Source: Deltaproteobacteria bacterium
GTDB lineage: Bacteria > Desulfobacterota > DSM-4660 > Desulfatiglandales > HGW-15
Assembly: GCA_019308985.1 (NCBI GenBank)
Contig: JAFDHB010000148.1
Location: 1-9,020 of the forward strand
Reading direction: 5' to 3'
DNA: 9,020 nucleotides
A model generated the notes under the pieces. That model made no database searches. It was not told where the DNA came from and was given only the letters and a program-made list of their open reading frames with translations. Made by a program: the position numbers and the translations under genes. This document shows, piece after piece, positions 1 to 3,838 of the stretch. The first letter of the stretch is position 1, and every line of letters begins with the position of its first letter.

Positions 1-16
1 ACTCTTGACAGAATAG

Positions 17-58
17 AAGGCGGTTGAGCTTTTTGTTTTAACCGCCTTTTTCCTTTTT
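17..58 (+). terminator. Rho-independent terminator of an upstream gene outside the window
   Basis: A perfect 9-bp inverted repeat, AAGGCGGTT at 17-25 and AACCGCCTT at 40-48, encloses a 14-nt T-rich loop. It is followed directly by TTTCCTTTTT on the plus strand. The T tract lies only on the plus-strand side, so it should end a plus-strand transcript entering from the left. No coding end is visible before it in the window. Confidence 0.8.
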
Positions 59-118
59 GGGGCGGGAGGTGGAGGGTGTAAAGGGCTTTTTCAATCCCTT
101 TGACCACAATGCTATTTG

Positions 119-778
119 ATGGATTACCTCCTCACCTATGATAAAATGCATAATATCATGAGGAAGCAGACCGAGCACGGAAATTACCAATACGGATATG
201 ACAACCTTTACCGGCTCACGAGTGCAGACAACCCCGCTCAGGACGATGAGGCCTTTACCTACGATCCTGTGGGGAACAGGCTCACTGCCGCTGGTGTGAC
301 CGGGACCTGGACATACAGTGACAACAACGAGTTGCTCGGATATGACAATGTCTCATACGCCTATGATGACAACATATGACAATGTCTCATACGCCTATGA
401 TGACAACGGTAATCTAACGAATAAAACCAATCTAATCAATTCAACGAGGCATTTCTATGATGAGGAGAACAGGCTCGTGGGGGTTGAGGATGGCTCGGCC
501 TCGGTTATCGCCCTTTACTACTATGATCCCTTTGGAAAGAGGTTGTGGAAAGAGGTGGGCGGGGCCAGGACCTACTTCCTGTACTCGGATGAGGGTCTCA
601 TTGGGGAATACGATTCAAGCGGTGTCGAGATAAAGACTTACGGGTACAGACCCGGCTCAACCTGGACGACTGACCCTCTGTTCATGAAACAGGGCACCGA
701 ATACTATTTCTACCACAATGACCACCTGGGTACTCCCCAAGAGATATCAGCAGTGAATGCCGCAGTTGTCTGGTCAGC
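119..778 (+). pseudogene. RHS/YD-repeat protein, C-terminal core fragment (broken)
   Basis: This is a remnant of an RHS/YD-repeat protein, a family of large cell-surface or secreted beta-shell proteins that often carry toxin tips. Visible repeats are YDNLYRLTSAD, YDPVGNRLT, YDDNGNLT and YYDPFGKRLWK, followed by the conserved core end YFYHNDHLGTPQ. A stop (TGA at 101-103) lies in frame just upstream, so the N-terminal part of a normally very long protein is absent. The reading frame is broken by an exact 34-bp tandem duplication at 340-407. Removing one copy restores a continuous frame from DYLLTYD through HNDHLGTP. After VVWSA (about 778) RHS similarity stops, where an RHS protein would normally continue with a YDPFG-like motif and then the variable tip. 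IS200-type sequence begins there. No RHS coding is recognisable beyond the element. It is a non-functional fragment. Family assignment is firm; any toxin tip is lost or lies elsewhere. Confidence 0.85.
340..407 (+). repeat. Exact 34-bp tandem duplication inside the RHS fragment
   Basis: Bases 340-373 and 374-407 are identical, starting ATATGACAATG and ending GATGACAAC. Thirty-four is not a multiple of three, so the duplication shifts the frame by +1 and creates an early stop soon after the first copy. The repeat encodes the motif YDNVSYAYDDN. It looks like replication slippage or a recent duplication, since no base has diverged between the copies. Confidence 0.95.
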
Positions 779-794
779 TAAATCGGCACTAATC

Positions 795-811
795 CACCGG
801 CTATGCCGGTG
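795..811. repeat. Left-end subterminal hairpin of the IS200-type element
   Basis: CACCGGC (795-801), loop TAT (802-804), GCCGGTG (805-811): a perfect 7-bp stem with a three-base loop. Family TnpA dimers bind such hairpins to place the cleavage site. It lies about 100 bp upstream of the tnpA start. Confidence 0.75.
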
Positions 812-852
812 AGCATTGAAAAGGTTATACCGTTTCAGGCGAAAACATAGTA

Positions 853-898
853 AACGGTCCTCCAGTGAGGAAGGCCCCAAAGGCCAAGGACGACCGTT
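853..898 (+). promoter_or_regulatory. Stem-loop in the tnpA leader ending at the start codon
   Basis: AACGGTC at 853-859 can pair with GACCGTT at 892-898, and the ATG of tnpA starts at the next base (899). The enclosed sequence includes GGCC CCAAA GGCC (873-885) and the region where a ribosome-binding site would lie. In IS200 of enteric bacteria a leader structure represses tnpA translation. A similar role here is inferred from position only. Confidence 0.5.
866..881. repeat. 16-bp inverted repeat flanking tnpA, left copy
   Basis: TGAGGAAGGCCCCAAA at 866-881 is the exact reverse complement of 1338-1353. The two copies lie on either side of the tnpA coding region, inside the subterminal hairpins. 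They could pair across a transcript or a single-stranded element. Confidence 0.85.
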
Positions 899-1328
899 AT
901 GAAAGATTGGAAAAGTCAAGCACATGTAAAGCGGGAATGCAAGTATCATGTTGTAATTTTGCCGAAGTACCGCAAAAAGGTCATATATGGCCAACTCCGC
1001 CGACTGATCGGAGTAATACTTCGGGAATTATGCCGTCACAAGGGGAGTGGAATTGGTAGAAGGCAATGCGTTGCCGGACCATATCCACATGCTGTTGAGT
1101 GTTCCACCGAAGTATAGCATAGCGATGACGATAGGTTACTTAAAGTCCAAGAGTGCCATTCGTATTCATCGTCAAGTTTTGAAGACGAAGGGGACTCATT
1201 TCGGGCGCTCGTTCTGGGCTCGTGGTTATTGTGTAAGCACAGTGGGCTTTGATGAGCGCCAAATCCAAGAATATATTAAGGAGCAGGAGCAGTTACAGAA
1301 AGAACAATTGGAGCTCGATTTCGATTAA
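899..1328 (+). pseudogene. tnpA: IS200-type transposase TnpA, frameshifted
   Basis: The Y1 HUH transposase of IS200/IS605 elements excises and inserts single-stranded DNA using one catalytic tyrosine. The first part (899 on) reads MKDWKSQAHVKRECKYHVV and on to CRHKG. The second part, from GTG at 1047, reads VELVEGNALPDHIHMLLSVP to the stop at 1326-1328. They join if one G is removed from the run of four at 1042-1045, giving about 142 residues, close to the family's usual 140-155. In the joined protein the HUH motif His-Ile-His is near residues 61-63. The likely nucleophile is Tyr125 in EYIKEQ, which fits the family's Tyr-x3-Gln helix. All key residues are intact, so the break is recent, or a sequencing or assembly error in a G run. 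Programmed frameshifting is unlikely because family members use one ORF. Confidence 0.85.
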
Positions 1329-1329
1329 T

Positions 1330-1346
1330 GGCCCCATTTTGGGGCC
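1330..1346 (+). terminator. Hairpin after tnpA, possible weak terminator
   Basis: GGCCCC (1330-1335), loop ATTTT, GGGGCC (1341-1346) begins one base after the tnpA stop codon. Only TTCCTC follows, so the U tract is poor. It overlaps the right copy of the 16-bp inverted repeat (1338-1353), so it may act as a structural element of the IS rather than as a terminator. Confidence 0.4.
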
Positions 1347-1353
1347 TTCCTCA
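1338..1353. repeat. 16-bp inverted repeat flanking tnpA, right copy
   Basis: TTTGGGGCCTTCCTCA is the exact reverse complement of 866-881 in the tnpA leader. It overlaps the GGCCCC/GGGGCC hairpin. Confidence 0.85.
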
Positions 1354-1355
1354 TA

Positions 1356-1374
1356 CCACCAGTTCTACTGGTGG
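1356..1374. repeat. Right-end subterminal hairpin of the IS200-type element
   Basis: CCACCAGT (1356-1363), loop TCT, ACTGGTGG (1367-1374): a perfect 8-bp stem with a three-base loop. It matches the architecture of the left-end hairpin at 795-811. The element's cleavage site should lie a few bases to the right. Confidence 0.75.
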
Positions 1375-1468
1375 ACGGTGATTCTCTGATAGCGGGTATC
1401 TTATTGATAGGATACCGGTTTTTGCCAAGGCACCACCTTTTCTGTTGTTCCAGGTGAAATCGAGTTGG

Positions 1469-1603
1469 ACGAAATGACAAGGACTTCTTTTCTACGGGCG
1501 AAATATTAAGCGCCTTGCCATTGTGATGAAGTGAAATGACAAGAATTTCTATTTGGGGTTAAAAGCTAGTCCACTTGCCTTTATCTGTGAAGCGAAATAT
1601 AAG
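1469..1603. repeat. Two degenerate ~60-bp direct repeats in a gene-free stretch
   Basis: Unit 1 starts near 1469 (GAAATGACAAGG at 1471) and includes CTTGCC at 1514. Unit 2 starts near 1531 (GAAATGACAAGA at 1533) and includes CTTGCC at 1574. A partial third start, GAAATATAAG, lies at 1594. The spacing is 60-62 bp. Aligned units share the first eleven bases almost fully and then diverge with small gaps. The whole stretch 1375-1663 is AT-richer than its surroundings and shows no convincing ORF. A short hairpin CACAG CTTGA CTGTG is at 1626-1640. Confidence 0.55.
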
Positions 1604-1663
1604 CTTACAATGCTGCTGAGATACGCACAGCTTGACTGTGGGCGTGAATTGGATTACCAGGAC

Positions 1664-2278
1664 TTACATTCCTGCTGATGGTTCCACTGCTTCCTCTGGA
1701 CAGAGTTCTTTGCACCTCCCGCACTCCAGGCAATGACTCCCATCAATAAGGTACACTTCACCTTCTGAAATCACGCCCACCGGACACGCATCCAAACATA
1801 TTCCACATGCCGTGCATTTGTCTGTTATCCTGTAGCCCGGAGGGTTTACTTTCTCCCCTCCAAAGGCGAACCTCTCCCGCTTCGGCGGTTCTACGGATAG
1901 GTCGAAGATCTCCCCCTTGCCCCTGTAAAGATAAAACCCTTCAAGGATATCTCTCTTCTCTCCTGGGTAAAGATCGTTCATCACGGGGTTCGCCTCAAAG
2001 ATCTCGTCTACCACGCTCCGGTCCTCACAAAAACGGATGTCACCGAGGACCCGCACTGCCACATAGTTTTCATCCATACCACAAACAGCGACCCTTGGAG
2101 TTTTCTTGATCTGGTCGTAATAGTGTTTGCCCCTTGCCGTGATAAAATAGAGGCCGTCTTCCTTGGCCAGCATTACATCGGTGATCCTGGCATCTGGAAA
2201 CCCGTCCTTTACCGTTGCAATGGTAACGGACTTGACTTTTCTCAGGAGTCTGAATGCCTTCTCCGTTGTTTCATCCAT
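1664..2278 (-). CDS. Pyridoxamine-phosphate-oxidase-like split-barrel protein with C-terminal 2x[4Fe-4S] ferredoxin domain
   Basis: The 204-residue protein has two parts. Residues 1-145 resemble the FMN-binding split-barrel (PNPOx-like) fold: a start like KAFRLLRKVKSVTIATV, then DGFPDARI, DGLYFITARGKHYYDQIKK, and VRVLGDIRF. Residues 150-200 are a bacterial ferredoxin domain with two complete cluster sites. These are CTACGICLDACP (Cys155, 158, 161, 165) and CLECGRCKELCP (Cys183, 186, 189, 193). A flavin protein exchanging electrons with its own iron-sulfur clusters is the natural inference; the substrate is unknown. True PNPOx of vitamin B6 synthesis lacks such a domain, so a pdxH label is not justified. 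No signal peptide or membrane segment is seen, so it is probably cytoplasmic. The ATG at 2276-2278 is preceded by AAAGGGTGG on the minus strand, a usable ribosome-binding site. It lies 286 bp downstream of the PAP2 gene on the same strand, so an operon is uncertain. Confidence 0.85.
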   Translation of the reverse strand: MDETTEKAFRLLRKVKSVTIATVKDGFPDARITDVMLAKEDGLYFITARGKHYYDQIKKTPRVAVCGMDENYVAVRVLGDIRFCEDRSVVDEIFEANPVMNDLYPGEKRDILEGFYLYRGKGEIFDLSVEPPKRERFAFGGEKVNPPGYRITDKCTACGICLDACPVGVISEGEVYLIDGSHCLECGRCKELCPEEAVEPSAGM

Positions 2279-2397
2279 CTCATTCCACCCTTTCCAAGCT
2301 CAGGTTGTCCAAGCCCCAGGGGGCATCGTTGACTATAGTGACTAATTTTCCATAGATCAATTTTTTTCATATATTTGTGCCCCTCCCCTCTTGCTCC

Positions 2398-2514
2398 ACG
2401 AAATATGGTTTTTCCACAAAAACAGCCGTCTGAGCAGAGAATGTGGAGATTAGGGCCGAACCCCAAGAAATCACCAGACGACTCTATGGCAATAGCCGCA
2501 CCGGGGACAGCGTC
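2398..2514 (-). pseudogene. Remnant of an IS91-like (Y2-type) transposase
   Basis: In one minus-strand frame this stretch reads DAVPGAAIAIESSGDFLGFG and continues PNLHILCSDGCFCGKTIFR. From memory, IS91-family transposases carry a segment like PGAVIAIQTFGDFLGFNPHLHILVSDG, where the two histidines form the HUH metal site. Here the first of them is Asn (PNLH), so the site is damaged. Similarity fades on both sides: at about 2514 upstream, and after GKTIFR near 2398. Only about 39 codons survive of a protein normally several hundred residues long. An open frame runs on as far as 2242 and starts at an ATG overlapping the PAP2 stop, but its tail merely covers the next gene's start region and looks non-coding. 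No ends or repeats of the parent element are recognisable. Confidence 0.6.
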
Positions 2515-2564
2515 CTGTTGGATTTCAGGCGAGGCAGCCGGGGTGCGGGTTATGACACATAACA

Positions 2565-3419
2565 TTAATAAACAAAGCGGATACCAACCATTAAGCTATC
2601 CTTTGAAGGCTCAAGGATAAGTCGAGGTCCTCCAGCTTGATCCAGGCCAAGAAAGGCATCGTTAAAAAAGGCGCTGATAAAGTGGCCCAATGCATAGCCC
2701 TCCAGCACATCAGAGGGAAAATGTCTTCCTGCCTCCACACGGGCCCATCCCGTCGCACCAGCAAGGGCCGTAAACCCCACACGGAGGAGGGTTCTGTTTG
2801 TCTTGGACAGGGAGAGGTACTGGAGGTTGCGGTTGGCAAGGGTCACGAAGGCTGAAGCACTCGAGGTATGGCCCGAAGGAAGGCTATCATCGTCAGAACC
2901 GTCCGGGCGTGTTCGATCTGTCGTCTCTTTCAAGACTTCTGTGGTCCCATGCGTTAGGAGCACAGCAGCCACCCCAACAGTGAGCCCCCTAAGCTTTGCC
3001 ACGGACCACTGCCCGGGGTCCTCTCCACTGGGCGTGGCAAGGGCAGTAATGAAATAAACCACTCCCGTCGCCTCTCGAAGATAGTCACTCGCGTCCTCAG
3101 CATCCTCTGGTGATCCGAAAACGGGTGTGTTGTCCACAGCCCATTCCGAGATCTCCTCGTCCCAGTCGTCAACCTGAAGGACCAGGGCGGCAGCCGCCGG
3201 TGCCCATGTTTCGGGTGAGAAGGCTGCATCTCTCGCAGCCTTTCCAACCCGTTGCCAACCTGGAAAGAAAGTTGCGTCTTGCCCCCACCTCCGGCCGTTG
3301 GGGAGTGTCCCACATCCGGCCAGTAATCCGGACAGAAGAAGCAATATGATAAGGTGCCGGGAAGACGTCAGGCAGGAGGTTAGGGATTTTTTTGGGCGCC
3401 ACGGGCAAAAGTTCATCAT
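2565..3419 (-). CDS. PAP2-family phosphatase, predicted lipoprotein
   Basis: The 284-residue protein belongs to the PAP2 / type-2 phosphatidic-acid phosphatase superfamily, vanadium-haloperoxidase-like enzymes that remove phosphate from lipids or isoprenoid diphosphates. All three catalytic motifs are intact. Motif 1 is Lys164-x6-Arg171-Pro172 (KETTDRTRP), motif 2 is PSGH at 181-184, and motif 3 is Arg227-x5-His233-x3-Asp237. The N-terminus has a basic stretch, a hydrophobic run (LIILLLLSGLL) and a lipobox LAGC with Cys36, so it should be lipid-anchored. Gly rather than Asp follows the Cys, which favours the outer membrane under the proteobacterial sorting rule. Few hydrophobic segments follow, unlike the usual multi-pass members. 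The substrate cannot be read from sequence; lipid A, undecaprenyl diphosphate and phosphatidate are all possible. The double ATG start at 3414-3419 has no strong ribosome-binding site. A possible small ORF ends 14 bp upstream, so translation may be coupled. Confidence 0.88.
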   Translation of the reverse strand: MMNFCPWRPKKSLTSCLTSSRHLIILLLLSGLLAGCGTLPNGRRWGQDATFFPGWQRVGKAARDAAFSPETWAPAAAALVLQVDDWDEEISEWAVDNTPVFGSPEDAEDASDYLREATGVVYFITALATPSGEDPGQWSVAKLRGLTVGVAAVLLTHGTTEVLKETTDRTRPDGSDDDSLPSGHTSSASAFVTLANRNLQYLSLSKTNRTLLRVGFTALAGATGWARVEAGRHFPSDVLEGYALGHFISAFFNDAFLGLDQAGGPRLILEPSKDSLMVGIRFVY

Positions 3420-3433
3420 ACGGTTTCTTGTGG

Positions 3434-3616
3434 CTATTTTGGGGATAGGGTGACAGTATGCATGTCAAACCCTCCATCGATATCATTTCGTATTACAACA
3501 ATGGAATCGATCAGGTTTGTCAAGTTTATTGATGGCCAGCGCCGGTCTAACCTGTTGGGCTCGGCTGTTGGGTTGGCTCGGGGTCTTGTATCCGTATTCT
3601 CTTCATACTCCTTCAA
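3434..3616 (-). CDS. Hypothetical 60-residue protein upstream of the PAP2 gene
   Basis: A minus-strand ORF of 60 codons starts at ATG 3614-3616 and ends 14 bp before the PAP2 start. It is polar at the N-terminus (MKEYEENTDTRPRANPT) and then has a more hydrophobic stretch NLTNLIDSIVVIRNDI. It has no signal peptide and no motif I recognise. Codon choice is unremarkable, which mildly favours real coding. A good AAGGAG lies upstream but only one base from the ATG, too close for a standard ribosome-binding site. An in-frame TGA stands three codons upstream, so the start cannot be extended. A competing 96-codon ORF on the opposite strand (3450-3740) has even weaker support. Confidence 0.35.
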   Translation of the reverse strand: MKEYEENTDTRPRANPTAEPNRLDRRWPSINLTNLIDSIVVIRNDIDGGFDMHTVTLSPK

Positions 3617-3680
3617 GCCCAGAATGAAATATGGGAAGGCTTGCCGCCATAAGTCTGGCGGGCAAGCCTGTCAAGGGCTT
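3615..3680. repeat. Strong nested hairpin in the divergent intergenic region
   Basis: AGGCTTGCC (3637-3645) pairs with GGCAAGCCT (3661-3669). Inside it GCCA (3646-3649) pairs with TGGC (3656-3659) around the loop TAAGTC, leaving one bulged G at 3660. This gives a 13-bp stem. A further outer pair, AAGCCC at 3615-3620 with GGGCTT at 3675-3680, extends the symmetry. No T tract follows on either strand, so it does not look like a terminator. It could be a REP-like palindrome, an RNA structure in the leader of the minus-strand genes, or an operator. Confidence 0.6.
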
Positions 3681-3694
3681 CTAAATTTACACTA

Positions 3695-3766
3695 CTTGAC
3701 AAACACTACCTCTATGGTACTGTTATTGCTTGTTAATTAAGTATTGAACAGGCTTTGTTTGTCAAG
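3695..3766. promoter_or_regulatory. Inverted pair of TTTGTCAAG words, possible regulator sites
   Basis: CTTGACAAA at 3695-3703 and its reverse complement TTTGTCAAG at 3758-3766 face each other across 54 bp. A second direct TTTGTCAAG is at 3516-3524, and a related CTGTCAAGG is at 3669-3677. They lie between two divergent genes. The inverted copy contains a perfect TTGACA (3696-3701), but no good -10 box follows at normal spacing. A regulator-binding role is only inferred. Confidence 0.25.
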
Positions 3767-3770
3767 AATT

Positions 3771-3800
3771 TTTTCATTTCGGACCAGGGGATGGTATGAT
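3771..3800 (+). promoter_or_regulatory. Candidate promoter of the OYE-Usp gene
   Basis: TTTTCA (3771-3776) and TATGAT (3795-3800) are separated by 18 bp. The -10 matches consensus at five of six positions and the -35 at four. The GTG start is 38 bp downstream of the -10. This is a pattern match only. Confidence 0.3.
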
Positions 3801-3838
3801 AATAAACCCGGAGTCTCAATTGGGACAGGAAAAAGAGC

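Larger units (their letters stand above)
779..1385 (+). mobile_element. IS200-type insertion sequence (IS200/IS605 family, tnpA only)
   Basis: A Y1 HUH transposase gene (899-1328) is flanked by subterminal hairpins, as expected of the single-strand-transposing IS200/IS605 family. The left hairpin is CACCGGC TAT GCCGGTG at 795-811. The right one is CCACCAGT TCT ACTGGTGG at 1356-1374. Both have a three-base loop and a similar CCACCRG start. No tnpB is present, which places it in the IS200 group. Family members have no terminal inverted repeats and make no target duplication, so the outer ends given are estimates. The left end is set where RHS coding stops; the right end is a little past the hairpin. 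The transposase is frameshifted, so the element is probably not autonomous. Confidence 0.8.

Noticed and set aside
710..994. 94-codon minus-strand ORF across the RHS/IS junction
   Set aside because: It is a shadow frame spanning two unrelated sequences, with no motif and no ribosome-binding support.
1664..2278. pdxH (pyridoxamine 5'-phosphate oxidase of B6 synthesis)
   Set aside because: The ferredoxin tail and the divergent N-terminal domain do not fit PdxH, so only fold-level naming is justified.
2242..2397. Continuation of the minus-strand frame beyond the transposase remnant
   Set aside because: After GKTIFR the translation loses all similarity and becomes low-quality, basic sequence that overlaps the ribosome-binding site and start of the split-barrel gene.
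3568..3590. Possible sigma-54 promoter (TTGGCTCG...TTGTA)
   Set aside because: The -24 GG is present, but the -12 element has TG instead of GC, and it is about 250 bp from the next start codon.
3450..3740. 96-codon plus-strand ORF in the divergent region
   Set aside because: It has no recognisable motif and no convincing ribosome-binding site. It reads through the hairpin and overlaps the minus-strand 60-codon ORF, whose codon use looks better.
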